Positions 43,321 through 52,345 of a stretch of 64,000 nucleotides of DNA are shown here, piece by piece (the stretch's first letter is position 1; each line of letters starts with the position of its first letter). The notes beneath the pieces were generated by a model that saw nothing but the letters and a program-made list of their open reading frames with translations, searched no databases and had not been told where the DNA came from. The stretch comes from Streptomyces cinnabarinus (GTDB lineage: Bacteria; Actinomycetota; Actinomycetes; Streptomycetales; Streptomycetaceae): positions 9,557,722 to 9,621,721 of the forward strand of contig NZ_CP114413.1 in NCBI RefSeq assembly GCF_027270315.1, read 5' to 3'. A program made the position numbers and the translations under genes.

Positions 43321-44841
43321 TTACGGGCTGTTGGGTGGTTTGATCCAGCCCAGGGAGCGTTCGACGGCTCGTTGCCAGTTTTGGTATTCCGATGTCCGTC
43401 GTGCGGGGTCCATGTGTGGCAGCCATTGGGCTGCTCGGTGCCAGTTGCTGCGTAGGACTTCCAGGTCTGCCCAGTACCCGGCGGCCAGTCCGGCGGCGTA
43501 GGCGGCGCCCAGGGAGACCGTTTCGGCGGCCATGGGTCGCACGACCGGCACGTCGAGGACGTCGGCCAGGATCTGCATGAGGAGGTTGTCGGACGTCATG
43601 CCGCCGTCGACCTTCAGCTCTCTCAGGGTGAGCGAGGAGTCGGCGTTCATGGCGTCGACGACCTCCTTGGTCTGCCAGCCGGTGGATTCCAGCGCCGCCC
43701 TGGCCAGGTGTCCCTTGGTGATGTACGAGGTCAGGCCGACGATGACGCCGCGTGCGTCGCTGCGCCAGTGGGGTGCGAAGAGACCGGAGAACGCCGGGAC
43801 GATGTAGCAGCCGCCGTTGTCCTCGACGGTCCGCGCAAGGGTCTCGATGCCCGGTGCGCTGTTGATGATCTCCAGCCGGTCGCGGAACCACTGGACCAGG
43901 GCTCCGGTGACGGCGATCGGGCCTTCCAGCGCGTAGACCGCGGGCTGCTCGTCGATCTTGTAGGCGACGGTGGTGAGCAGTCCATTGCTGGAGCGGACGA
44001 CATCGGTGCCGGTGTTGAGCAACAGGAAGCTGCCGGTTCCGTAGGTGCACTTCGCCTCGCCCGGGGAGAAGCAGGTCTGCCCGAAGAGCGCGGCCTGCTG
44101 ATCGCCGAGCGCGGCCGTGATGGGCCTGCCGGGGAGTACGATCCGGTCCTCGCCGTACCACTCCGCCGAGGACCGGATCTCGGGCAGAATCGCGTGCGGA
44201 ATCCCGAAGAACCCCAGCAGTTCCTCGTCCCATTGGAGTGTGCCCAGGTTCATGAGCATCGTGCGGCTGGCGTTGGTCACGTCGGTGATGTGGCGGCCTC
44301 CCGCCGTCCCCCCGGTGAGGTTCCAGATCAGCCAGGACTCCATCGTGCCGAACAGGACGTCGCCGTTCGCGGCCCGCTGTCCCAGACCTGGCACGTGGTC
44401 GAAGAGCCAGCGGATCCGTGGTGCGGAGAAGTAGGTCGAGGGCGCCAGGCCGCAGCGTTCCAGGAAGAACGCGTCGCCCGGGTCACTGCGCAGGTCTCCG
44501 ACGAGCGGGGCGGTGCGGGTGTCCTGCCAGACGATCGCCCTGTTCAGCGGGGTGCCGGTCCGCCGGTCCCACAGGACGGTCGTCTCGCGCTGGTTCGCGA
44601 TGCCCAGGGCCGAGACGGCCTCGGCAGCGACGCCGTCGCCCGCGCTGGACAAGGCCTCGGGCACGATGCGTCGCAGATTGCGCCAGATCTCCAGGGCGTC
44701 GTGCTCGACCCAGCCGGGTTTCGGGAAGAACTGCTGGTGCTCGCGCTGGGCCACGGACACCAATCGCCCGCGGTGGTCGAACAGGATGCAGCGGGTGGAG
44801 GTGGTGCCCTGGTCGATGGACATCACATACCGCTCGACCAT
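43321..44841 (-). CDS. glpK: Glycerol kinase
   Basis: A full-length 506-aa FGGY-family kinase converting glycerol and ATP to glycerol-3-phosphate. Typical motifs are the phosphate-binding SIDQGTTSTRCILFDHRG near residues 8-25, GIANQRETTVLWD near 85, the adenosine-site region KCTYGTGSFLLLNTG and DGGMTSDNLLMQILADVL near 400. The IclR/GylR-type gene lies 44 bp upstream in the same direction, as in the gyl operon of Streptomyces. The usual facilitator gene between them and the dehydrogenase after are absent. Confidence 0.93.
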   Translation of the reverse strand: MVERYVMSIDQGTTSTRCILFDHRGRLVSVAQREHQQFFPKPGWVEHDALEIWRNLRRIVPEALSSAGDGVAAEAVSALGIANQRETTVLWDRRTGTPLNRAIVWQDTRTAPLVGDLRSDPGDAFFLERCGLAPSTYFSAPRIRWLFDHVPGLGQRAANGDVLFGTMESWLIWNLTGGTAGGRHITDVTNASRTMLMNLGTLQWDEELLGFFGIPHAILPEIRSSAEWYGEDRIVLPGRPITAALGDQQAALFGQTCFSPGEAKCTYGTGSFLLLNTGTDVVRSSNGLLTTVAYKIDEQPAVYALEGPIAVTGALVQWFRDRLEIINSAPGIETLARTVEDNGGCYIVPAFSGLFAPHWRSDARGVIVGLTSYITKGHLARAALESTGWQTKEVVDAMNADSSLTLRELKVDGGMTSDNLLMQILADVLDVPVVRPMAAETVSLGAAYAAGLAAGYWADLEVLRSNWHRAAQWLPHMDPARRTSEYQNWQRAVERSLGWIKPPNSP

Positions 44842-44885
44842 GATCCGGACCGCCTTCCGATGCGTTGAGATGCGCTGCGAGGGAC

Positions 44886-45653
44886 CTACCAGCGGGCGGC
44901 CCCCAGGTTTCGTGAGATCGCCCGGGCGGCCTCACGGAGCAGGGTGAGCAGCTTGAGTTCCGGCCGGCCCCTGACGTCGCAGATCCGCTCGACCGGGCCG
45001 GACAGGCCGATGGCGCCCACCGCGAGGCCGCCGTGCCCCCTGATGGGCGCGGCGACGCCGGCTTCCCCCATGCTCATCTCCTGTACTTCGGCGCCCCAGC
45101 CGTTCTCCCGGATCTCGGCGAGGGCGTGGGTCAGCTCGTCCGCGTGGGCCAGGGTGTGCCGGGTGTACGCCTCCATCCCGGCGTCGACCGCCGAATCGAG
45201 GTTGGCGGTGCCGAACGCCAGCAGCACCTTTCCGAGCGAGGAGGCGTGCAGGGGAAGCAGTGCGCCCACATCCAGGGTCTGGAGGGTGTCGTCCGGCCGG
45301 AAGACGTGATGGATGACGAGCACCCGGCCTTCCAGGGGAGTGCCCAGGCGGACCGCTTCGCCGCTGCGGGCGGCCAGGGCGTCGGCCCAGTTGATCGAGT
45401 GCGATCGCAGTTCGTTCACATCGAGGTAGCTGGTGCCGAGATGCAGGAGGGCCGCCCCGAGCTGGTACTTCCCGGTCGCCGCGTCCTGCTCGACGAAATC
45501 CACGTGCTGGAGTGTGCGCAGAATGCCGTGGGTCGTCCCCTTCGCCAGCCCCAGCGAGACGGCCACCTCCCCGAGCCCGAGCCGACGGGGGCCCGCGGCG
45601 AGCAGGCGGAGAATTGCCGCCGCCCGTTCGATGGACTGGACGGGACCGGCCAT
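44886..45653 (-). CDS. gylR: IclR-family regulator, GylR-type
   Basis: A 255-aa IclR protein. The N-terminal winged helix (SIERAAAILRLLAAGPRRLG, then VAVSLGLAKGTTHGILRTLQ) is followed by the effector domain (SYLDVNELRSHSINW, VIHHVFRPDDTLQTLDVGAL, LHASSLGKVLLAFGT). Length and motifs closely follow S. coelicolor GylR, the repressor of the glycerol operon relieved by glycerol-3-phosphate. Its position before glpK supports this. The upstream gap to the divergent kinase gene (171 bp) should carry the promoter and operator. Confidence 0.85.
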   Translation of the reverse strand: MAGPVQSIERAAAILRLLAAGPRRLGLGEVAVSLGLAKGTTHGILRTLQHVDFVEQDAATGKYQLGAALLHLGTSYLDVNELRSHSINWADALAARSGEAVRLGTPLEGRVLVIHHVFRPDDTLQTLDVGALLPLHASSLGKVLLAFGTANLDSAVDAGMEAYTRHTLAHADELTHALAEIRENGWGAEVQEMSMGEAGVAAPIRGHGGLAVGAIGLSGPVERICDVRGRPELKLLTLLREAARAISRNLGAARW

Positions 45654-45824
45654 ACCGCGATTCTAGATCCGCCTTCCCCGTCCCGTGTCGGCCATGGCAC
45701 GGCGGTTCCCCCCGATCTCGACTTGCGTTCGGTAATGCCGACCGACGTTTATTGACCGGTTTCTCATCACTTCATAGCGTGCGTGACGTCGGCACCCGTC
45801 GGCACCGTTCGTCGAGGAGGGCAG

Positions 45825-46292
45825 ATGGCCGCCCAGCTCAACATCGTCGGCCCCAAGGCAGCCGATCGCCTCGCACCCGACGCTGTCGATCATGTCTGCC
45901 CCGTGCCACACGCCCCGGGGGCGGTGCCCGTCGTCCGCGGGCGGGTCCGCACCATACTCACCGAGTGGGGCCTGTCTCCCGACGCCATCATGGACGCACT
46001 CGTGGTGGTCTCGGAGCTCCTGACCAACGCGCTGGTCCACGCCCTGCCACCGGCGACGCTGCGCTTGTCGTGGGTCCGCTTTGACGGACGAGGGGCCCTG
46101 CGCGTGGAAGTCACCGACGCGGGACCCGTCCTCGCCGGTGACGGGCTGGGAGCCCAGGACCCGGACGAACACGGCCGCGGCATCGACATCGTCACCGCGT
46201 TGGCTGCCCGCTGCGGCATACGCGTTGACACGGAGGGGATCACACGCTGGGCCGACCTCCCCGCGGCCTGGTCCACTGACTCGCAGGGCTGA
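45825..46292 (+). CDS. RsbW-like ATP-binding (GHKL) protein
   Basis: A 155-aa protein with the HATPase_c fold of anti-sigma-factor kinases. The N-box VVVSELLTNALVHALPPATL is near residues 68-87, the G1 region LRVEVTDAGP near 102, and the G2-like EHGRGIDIVTALAARCGIR near 124. Such small stand-alone kinases are very numerous in Streptomyces and usually act on a sigma factor and an anti-anti-sigma factor; neither is adjacent. GGAGG-type bases precede the ATG, and an ATG at 45783 is less likely. Confidence 0.85.
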   Translation: MAAQLNIVGPKAADRLAPDAVDHVCPVPHAPGAVPVVRGRVRTILTEWGLSPDAIMDALVVVSELLTNALVHALPPATLRLSWVRFDGRGALRVEVTDAGPVLAGDGLGAQDPDEHGRGIDIVTALAARCGIRVDTEGITRWADLPAAWSTDSQG

Positions 46293-46299
46293 CCCGCCG

Positions 46300-46488
46300 G
46301 GCCCCGAGGCCACCGGGCTGAAGCCCGGCGATCCGGTCATCCTCATGGCCCTTCCGGACGCGAGCGCCAGGGGCAGCTACGCCGAACACCACACAGTCCC
46401 CGCGAGCCAGGTCGTCACCCGGTCTGCCGCGCTCGACATCTCGCAGGTGGCAGCGATCTGGGTCGCGTACTTGACCGCCTACGGCTGA
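46300..46488 (+). pseudogene. Zinc-type alcohol dehydrogenase/quinone oxidoreductase fragment
   Basis: An in-frame stretch, ATGLKPGDPVILMALPDASA then GSYAEHHTVPASQVVTRSAA and QVAAIWVAYLTAYG, matches the segment before the cofactor domain of medium-chain reductases. There is no start or remainder, so it is a short relic. Confidence 0.6.
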
Positions 46489-47146
46489 GGGTGAGCTTGA
46501 GGCACCTCGCTGTCCTTGAGTGCGAGAGCCTTCAACTGTTCCGCGGTCAGGGCGAGTCCAAAGGTCTTCGAAGGCTCTGTTGACGCCTACGCCGACGCCC
46601 CGGTCGAGCGTCCGGCCTCCGTCGAGCGCTTGCTCGCCTGCACCGTCGCAGCCATCCTTGGCCACTCGTCCACAGCTCGTGAGCCGCTCACGCAGGGACC
46701 CCGCGGATGGCCGGCCAGGGCCTGGGCGGACATGACGGGGCCTTGGCGGGGCGGTACGGCGAGGGCCCGCCGCAGATTCGACGGCAGCCACGGGTCGAAG
46801 CCGATTCCGGGGACGGACCGGTTTGGACCACTGGCGGCCGCGAGGGCTCGCGGTGGCGTGGATGGGGCCGGTGGGTGTGTCGATGGTCAGGGTCGGGCGG
46901 GTCAAGGGCTGCTGCTCCTGCGACTCCCGGGGTTCGGTGGGATGGGTTGGGGGTCTGGCGCCCGATGCTCGGCGTAGGGGGAGGGAGGCGGGCGTCGGGG
47001 CGGCAGTCCGTCGGTGGTGTGCTGGCGAGGGTGGGCGTCCACACCCCCGGTACCGGGGTGGGGCGTGGACGGCGTCTGAAGGGGATTACTCCTTGGGCGG
47101 TTTGCGTCGGTGGAGGTTGCCCCGGTCGGTCAGGCTGGGGCGGTGG
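46489..47146. other. 658-bp gap with gene debris
   Basis: No complete gene. On the minus strand 46800-46905 begins RPTLTIDTPTGPIHATASPR, which looks like the start of a small gene, but the frame quickly loses coding character. Nothing else was identified. Confidence 0.35.
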
Positions 47147-47293
47147 TCACAGGGACGGTCCGCGGAGCGGCGGCCGTGGAACAGGATGACCTTCCCGTTG
47201 AGCGCGTGGGCGTTGACCTTTTCGGTGGCGCCGGGAAGCGGCGCCCTTGTGATTGCAGTATCCGTCCGGTGTGATGGCGGGCTTCTCGCTCAT
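47147..47293 (-). CDS. Small basic protein coupled to the 113-aa gene
   Basis: A 48-codon frame whose ATG overlaps the upstream stop (ATGA). It begins KPAITPDGYCNHKGAASRRH. From about codon 20 another frame looks better coding (VNAHALNGKVILFHGRRSAD to KKE-like end near 47094), so a frameshift may be hidden here. Confidence 0.35.
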   Translation of the reverse strand: MSEKPAITPDGYCNHKGAASRRHRKGQRPRAQREGHPVPRPPLRGPSL

Positions 47294-47631
47294 GGGCGCT
47301 CCTCGGCGGTGGTGTGGGGGCGGTGCAGTGCGGGGGCGTGACAGATCACGAGTGGCGCGGCGTCGTGTGTGGAGAAGGCCGCGGCGGCCTGGTGGAGTTC
47401 GGCCGTGTCCATGGGGTGCAGCCACCCGTCGCGTACGTCGGGCAGGCCGAGATCAGAGGCGATGAGCGCAGCCTGGTTGTAGACGGCCGATGCGAGGCCC
47501 TGGTCGGTCCTCTTCACCGCGGTGTCGGCGAGTTCGGCGAGCGCGTGCACGCGCTGGGGAAGGGGCAGGCAGGCGGGCCGGAACCGGGCGACGAGCGGGA
47601 AGCGCTGGGCTGTGCGTCCGTGCGGGTCCAT
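47290..47631 (-). CDS. Hypothetical protein, probably shortened
   Basis: A 113-aa protein. The N-terminal part (FPLVARFRPACLPLPQRVHA, then QGLASAVYNQAALIASDLGL) resembles the opening of a longer TPR-like family common in Streptomyces RiPP and accessory loci. After SDLGLP the sequence changes to DGWLHPMDTAELHQAAAAFS and ends, so an internal deletion is possible. GGGGGAA precedes the ATG. It follows the FxLD methyltransferase gene with 90 bp between. Confidence 0.45.
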   Translation of the reverse strand: MDPHGRTAQRFPLVARFRPACLPLPQRVHALAELADTAVKRTDQGLASAVYNQAALIASDLGLPDVRDGWLHPMDTAELHQAAAAFSTHDAAPLVICHAPALHRPHTTAEERP

Positions 47632-47721
47632 GGACTTCCCCCTGGGACTGAGTGGGAACTGCTGAGGTGGCGGTGGCCGTCGGTCGTCCTGCGGCGGCCA
47701 CCGTCCGCTACTCGTTGGGCG

Positions 47722-49032
47722 TCACTGCCAGTCGACAGCGATGCGGTTCAGCGGAGTGTCGAGGGTGAAGAGGCCGGGGCGCTCGATGCTGGGGGCGTCG
47801 AGGGGCTGGATCTCGAACGTGGCCTCGCGGTCACGGAATTCGCGGTCCCAGGTACGAATGGCGTCAGCAACCTTCGCGGTCAGCTCGTCGCTGCCCGGGC
47901 CATGGCCGATGACGCCGAACTCCCAGAGCTTGTCGCCCTCGGGGGTCTTCTGCTCCGACAGACGCCGTGCCAGATAGGTGACGGCACCCTTGTCGACGAC
48001 GGCGGTCGACGAGGGGTAGGGGTCCTCGGTGAGCAGAGTGCCCTTGGCGCTCTGGGGGAACAGCATCCGGGTCAGGCCGGAGGGAAGGGAGCAGGAGACG
48101 AACAGTTCCATCCACTCCGGCGACTCCATGGCTTGGACCGTCATGCCAGTCCATTCCTCGGTGCGGGGTTGGTCCAGGACGCCGGCAAGGGCATCGGTGT
48201 CGATGTTCTGCCCGGCGGGGGCCTGGAGCCGGACGGTGCCGTCCGCGCTGAGCGGGATGACGCGTCGGTCGTCGTCGGCGATGCCCCGCCGCAGCGGCAT
48301 GAAGGTGTTCATCTCGCTGCCGAGGGACAGCCATCGGCCGTCGCGCTGCTCGTAGGCGATGGACCGGGACACCGTGCCTTTGAGGCGCTGGGGAACAAGG
48401 AGCCTGCCGCCGGGGGCGAGCTGCTGCAACCAGGCGTGCGGTACGCCGTGCGCGCCGACGGTGGCGATGATCCGGTCGTACGGTGCTCCCTCGGCGTGGC
48501 CCAGGGCCCCATCACGGGTCACGGCCTGGACGTTGGTGATCCCGGCGGCGGCGAGGTGGGCGCGGGCGTCTTGGACGAGGTCGTCGTCGACGTCGAGGGT
48601 GGTCACGTGTCCGCTCTCGCCGACCAGGTGGGCGAGGAGTCCGGCGTTGTAGCCGGTGCCGGCGCCGAGTTCGAGGATCCGTTCGCCGGGCTGGGCGTCG
48701 AGTTGGTCCAGCATGAGGGCGACGACGCCCGGTTGGGAGGCGCACGAGATCGATGTGCCGTCGGTGTCGTATTTGATGTGCACGGGTGCGTTGGCGTAGG
48801 CGTCTTCGAGGGACGCTTCGGGCACGAACACGTGGCGGGGTACGGTCCGCAGCGCGGTCTCGACGGCGGGCGTGCGGGCGTGTCCGTCCGCACGGAGCTG
48901 GTCGACCAGGGCGTTACGGAGGCGCTCGGCGTCCGCCGTGGAGGTGGTGATCGTGTCGGTGTTCACCGCGCTGACGCTATCGATCTCGGCCGTTGCCGTG
49001 TCGGGCGACGCGGTGTGGTCACTCGTTCCCAT
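47722..49032 (-). CDS. FxLD-system methyltransferase
   Basis: A 436-aa PIMT-related methyltransferase. ALRTVPRHVFVPEASLEDAY is the typical PIMT N-terminal motif, SAM motif I is ILELGAGTGYNAGLLAHLVG (about residue 115), and PYDRIIATVGAHGVPHAW follows. The C-terminal half (RTEEWTGMTVQAMESPEWME to WDREFRDREATFEIQPL) is the extension defining the FxLD-system family. These enzymes occur with FxLD lanthipeptide precursors and lantibiotic-dehydratase-type proteins. No FxLD precursor is seen. The reading frame is open upstream into the thiopeptide-type domain, so a fusion is possible; the ATG at 49032 has GAGAGG 5 bp before it. Confidence 0.8.
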   Translation of the reverse strand: MGTSDHTASPDTATAEIDSVSAVNTDTITTSTADAERLRNALVDQLRADGHARTPAVETALRTVPRHVFVPEASLEDAYANAPVHIKYDTDGTSISCASQPGVVALMLDQLDAQPGERILELGAGTGYNAGLLAHLVGESGHVTTLDVDDDLVQDARAHLAAAGITNVQAVTRDGALGHAEGAPYDRIIATVGAHGVPHAWLQQLAPGGRLLVPQRLKGTVSRSIAYEQRDGRWLSLGSEMNTFMPLRRGIADDDRRVIPLSADGTVRLQAPAGQNIDTDALAGVLDQPRTEEWTGMTVQAMESPEWMELFVSCSLPSGLTRMLFPQSAKGTLLTEDPYPSSTAVVDKGAVTYLARRLSEQKTPEGDKLWEFGVIGHGPGSDELTAKVADAIRTWDREFRDREATFEIQPLDAPSIERPGLFTLDTPLNRIAVDWQ

Positions 49033-49644
49033 GACTACCTCTCGTGCGATGTGGGACAGGGCGCTCTGGTCGTCTTGGAGGAGACCGGCGCGGTTGGCGT
49101 GGAAGATCACGTGGTGGCAGATGACGGCCCGTAGGCCGCGAGTGAGGGCGCCGCGTGCTGCGAGGTCGGCGAGCGTGGCGCCGGTCCGCTCGAAGGCGGT
49201 TACCCATTCCTCGTGCCCCTGGAGCGGGCCGTTCGGTCGGCAGAGGCTGTAGGTGTCGGCGGTCATGAGCTTTCGCGTTGCCGGGGCCAGTTCTGCGGCT
49301 CGTTGGGGTGGCAGAGGGTTGGTGGCGGGCCGGAGGGTGGCGACCTTCGCCCATACGTCGCCCTGTTCGAACCAGTCGAGTCCGGCGCCGCGCATCATGG
49401 CGCTCGCCAGGAGGACGGCGGTTTCCCGGCGACCCAGGTGCTGGGGACTCATCTGGTAGGTGAGCAGGTGGCGACAGTCGCTGTGGAACAGCTCGTGGGC
49501 GGCGTCCATGGCCTGCGGACCGCCGAACGTGTCGGTCTCGGGCTCGTATATGCCGGGCAGACACGAGATAGCCGCGCCGTCGGCGACGAGAGCCAGGTGC
49601 GGCTGGAGTAACAGGTACTGCAGGCCGAAGCCGAAATCGCTACC
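49033..49644 (-). pseudogene. Thiopeptide-type bacteriocin biosynthesis protein, N-terminally truncated
   Basis: About 200 residues in frame with, and leading directly into, the FxLD methyltransferase. ISCLPGIYEPETDTFGGPQA, then MDAAHELFHSDCRHLLTYQM and GAGLDWFEQGDVWAKVATLR, match the SpaB_C/thiopeptide-type domain that adds or removes groups on RiPP precursors with glutamyl-tRNA. The usual first ~80 residues are missing, and upstream of GSDFGFGLQYLLL the frame is low-complexity. No stop separates it from the methyltransferase. Confidence 0.65.
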
Positions 49645-49860
49645 CGTCTTCTGCCGCGCCCGATGCTGGGCTGGGCCTGCCGCAGCCGCCCGGTACGGGG
49701 AGGGGAACAGCCGGGGATTCGAACTCGGCGCTCCAAGATAGGCGGCCCCCCGGCATGCCTGCGGCCGCCGTCGCATCATCCCCGGGCGAGGGGGGTCTGC
49801 GGGGGTGTAGCGGAGGGGCGGGTCGGGTGGTTGCGAGGCGGGCTGGCCAGGGTCCGCGGG

Positions 49861-50196
49861 TCAGGGATGCGGGGCTTGTGGCTGGTGCCATGGTTGGGTC
49901 GGCCGCCACGGTTCGGGCCTTGGGGGCAGTTTGCTGAACGTGGGGAGCGGGACCCGTTCGGCTCGGTCGTCGGCGTCTTGGCCTGTCTCGCTGGCGGCTG
50001 CGGCGTGGTCCTCGGCGATCCCGTCGGGTGTCCACTGGTATCCGTCCCACTGCTGGATGACACGTGGTGCGTCGGGGTCGGTGTGGGCGCCTTGCTGCGG
50101 TTGGTCGCTGAGTGGGGTGGCCCGTCGTTCCCCGGGTGTGGGACGGCGCTGCTCCCGGCGTGCTGCCCACTCCTTAAGCGGTTCGGACTCGTCCAT
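49861..50196 (-). CDS. DUF6087-type protein
   Basis: A 111-aa hydrophilic protein of the Streptomyces DUF6087 group: MDESEPLKEWAARREQRRPT at the N-terminus, TDPDAPRVIQQWDGYQWTPD in the middle, and a proline-rich tail. Members are usually near RiPP or regulatory loci; role unknown. GGGAG lies 7 bp before the ATG. It follows the PIMT gene by 53 bp and is probably the last gene of the graspetide operon. Confidence 0.6.
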   Translation of the reverse strand: MDESEPLKEWAARREQRRPTPGERRATPLSDQPQQGAHTDPDAPRVIQQWDGYQWTPDGIAEDHAAAASETGQDADDRAERVPLPTFSKLPPRPEPWRPTQPWHQPQAPHP

Positions 50197-50249
50197 GTGG
50201 GTGCTCCCTGCCGTGTGGTTAATCCAGTCTGCTGTGTGCCTGGCCGGGC

Positions 50250-51380
50250 CTACAGGGTTGCCGTCCACCCCCCGCGGGAGAAGGTGGTCGTCCCGTCAGG
50301 GCTGATGGTGGCCCTGGCGCCGTACACGGGCAGCTCGCCGTGCTCCAGCCACCTCCAGCGGATCGCTTCGAGCACGTCGTACAGGCGGCGCGGCCCGCCC
50401 TGGTGGACGGTGGTGGTGCGGTCGCCCGGTGCCGTGCGTGCGCGAGCCCAGGAGCCGTCGGGGTGCAGCATCCACGCCATGCGGCTGCCGTCCTCACCGG
50501 TGCCGGTGCGGTGCTCGATGCCCGGCGCGGCCAGGGAGAGCATCGACCACACCTCCCACGCCTGCATGACGTTGAGCACGGGGAACGGCGAGACGGAGAC
50601 GTCGCCCTCCTCGGTGCTCGCCGTGGTGAACAGGCCACTCAGACCAGGCGGGTAGTCGTCGCTGGTGCGGGTGGTCATGAAGGAAGCCCGGTCCCACTCG
50701 ACGCGCCCGGCGGCGCCGCCGTCGTCGGTCTTGTCGGCGGTGATGATCAGACCGGTGCCGGTGATCGTGGTGACCAGCCGCCCGCCGGGCGCGAGGGCCG
50801 TCAGCCAGGAGGCGGGAATGCGCGGCATGGACACCATGGACACGATGCGGTCGAACGTGCCGGGCAGTTCGCTGCCTGCGTCGGCGGTGACGACGGTCGG
50901 GTGCAGGCCGATCCGGTCGAGCCGGTCGGCGGCGGCCTCAGTCAGGTACGGGTCCACGTCCAGCGTTGTCACCAGGCCGTCACCGAGCCGGTGACAGGCC
51001 AGGGCGGCGCTGTACCCGGACCCGGTGGCCAGGTCCAGCAGCCGTACCCCCGCGGTGAGGCGACCGTGCTCCAGCATGGTCACGACGAGACTCGGCAGCG
51101 TCGACGACGAGGTGGGGAGCCCGGTGACCGGCTTGCCGAGGGCGGCCAGGTCGGCGTGTACGGGTCCGACCCGGGTGACCAGCGTGGTGTCCGAGTAGGC
51201 AGCGTCCGCCCACATGCCCTCATCGGACGGGCCGTGGAAGGCCGTCCACCCCTGAGCGTCCGGCGTGAACCAGCGCTCCACCAGGACGTGCCGCGGCGTC
51301 TGTCGGATCGGCCCCCACCAAGCCGATTCAGGGTGGGTGACCTTGGCCGCGAGGGCTGCCGCGTGCGGCTTCCAGTCCAT
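50250..51380 (-). CDS. PIMT-like methyltransferase of the graspetide cluster
   Basis: A 376-aa protein. The PIMT-like start (AWWGPIRQTPRHVLVERWFT) is followed by SAM motif I LLDLATGSGYSAALACHRLG (about 118-137), then LVTTLDVDPYLTEAAADRLD and FDRIVSMVSMPRIPASW. The long C-terminal part ends WTATL. In fuscimiditide-type clusters such an enzyme methylates an Asp of the ATP-grasp-modified peptide, leading to aspartimide. The ATG overlaps the TgmB stop (TGATG), which fits joint action on the same peptide. Confidence 0.82.
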   Translation of the reverse strand: MDWKPHAAALAAKVTHPESAWWGPIRQTPRHVLVERWFTPDAQGWTAFHGPSDEGMWADAAYSDTTLVTRVGPVHADLAALGKPVTGLPTSSSTLPSLVVTMLEHGRLTAGVRLLDLATGSGYSAALACHRLGDGLVTTLDVDPYLTEAAADRLDRIGLHPTVVTADAGSELPGTFDRIVSMVSMPRIPASWLTALAPGGRLVTTITGTGLIITADKTDDGGAAGRVEWDRASFMTTRTSDDYPPGLSGLFTTASTEEGDVSVSPFPVLNVMQAWEVWSMLSLAAPGIEHRTGTGEDGSRMAWMLHPDGSWARARTAPGDRTTTVHQGGPRRLYDVLEAIRWRWLEHGELPVYGARATISPDGTTTFSRGGWTATL

Positions 51381-52345
51381 CAGGCGACTCCTTGCAGCTC
51401 ATCAGCGATGGCTTCGACGATGGGGAGGCCGGTCGCTTCCTGTATCCAGTCCCACTGGCCGCACGGGTTGACCTCCAGGAACGTCCACCGTCCGTGAGGG
51501 GCCACGATGAAGTCTGCCGCACCGTAGCGCAGTTGCAGCCGTGCCATCAGGCGCCGCATACCGACGACGACGTCCTCGGGCACCGTGGTGGTGGTGTAGG
51601 TCAGCGCCCCGTAGTCCCTGCGCCAGTCCTCGTGGGCTGCCTTGCTGCCGGCGTGGATCGCGGCGGCGAGCATCCGCTGGCCGATGACCGTCAGCCGGAC
51701 CTCATGCGCCTTGTCGACCCACGCCTGGAAGAGGTGCGCTGTCGTGTCGATGCCGCGCAGGTCGGCCAGGTCGGACCTGGTCAGACGCTGCGTGTAGACG
51801 GATTTGAGCTGCCCGTCCTCGATCAGCACGGGCGACGCCACTGGCTTGCAGATGATCGCACCGCCGTGCTGGATCGCGAAGGTGCGCACGTCGTTGGGCT
51901 GGTTGGTGATGAGCGTCGGAGGGATGCGCAGACCGCACTCGCGAGCGGCGGCGAGCTGCACGGGCTTGTACTCCGCGCGCGCCATGCAGGTCGGGTGGTT
52001 CACCCATCGGCAGTCCAGTGCGGACAGGACTCCGCCGAGGCCGGCGCGGGCCTGGGCGGCGGCGAATCTCTCCTCCGGGCCGGACATTCCCGTGGGGAAC
52101 CGGAACGCCCCGGGGGCACGGTAGTAGACCGCGCCGACCCGGGACAGCTCCACCGTCCGGTGGTCGGTGGTGAGTTCGCCCGTCCAGCCATGCCCCTGGT
52201 CGATCCTGCCAGCCAGGGTGAGCCGCTGCGGGAAGTCGGCGGTGTCCATGCGGAACACCTCGGCTCCGCGGTTCTCCAGCTCGACGACGACCCGGTCAGT
52301 GGGCCAGTCGTCAGCCGCGGCGACGATCAGGACGGGCGCGGTCAT
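51380..52345 (-). CDS. tgmB: ATP-grasp ribosomal peptide maturase TgmB
   Basis: A 321-aa ATP-grasp ligase of the MvdD/TgmB type. It has the N-terminal pre-ATP-grasp part (DRVVVELENRGAEVFRMDTA), the central NQPNDVRTFAIQHGGAIICK with the ATP-binding Lys, the HLFQAWVDKAHEVRLTVIGQ strand pair and the C-terminal metal/ATP site WTFLEVNPCGQWDWIQEATG. It forms ester or amide side-chain crosslinks in the graspetide precursor encoded just upstream. Starts and stops overlap on both sides (TGATG), showing a tight operon with tgmA and the PIMT gene. Confidence 0.9.
   Translation of the reverse strand: MTAPVLIVAAADDWPTDRVVVELENRGAEVFRMDTADFPQRLTLAGRIDQGHGWTGELTTDHRTVELSRVGAVYYRAPGAFRFPTGMSGPEERFAAAQARAGLGGVLSALDCRWVNHPTCMARAEYKPVQLAAARECGLRIPPTLITNQPNDVRTFAIQHGGAIICKPVASPVLIEDGQLKSVYTQRLTRSDLADLRGIDTTAHLFQAWVDKAHEVRLTVIGQRMLAAAIHAGSKAAHEDWRRDYGALTYTTTTVPEDVVVGMRRLMARLQLRYGAADFIVAPHGRWTFLEVNPCGQWDWIQEATGLPIVEAIADELQGVA

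Noticed and set aside
47314..49134. A 606-codon plus-strand frame opposite the FxLD methyltransferase.
   Set aside because: The minus-strand gene has clear SAM-binding motifs; the plus-strand frame is repetitive Gly/Val/Asp with no motif.
49693..49706. GGGATTCGAACTC on the plus strand, resembling the T-arm of a tRNA gene and hence an attachment site.
   Set aside because: The flanking bases do not pair into a five-base T-stem without mismatches and no acceptor, anticodon or D-arm could be fitted, so no tRNA or att site is claimed.
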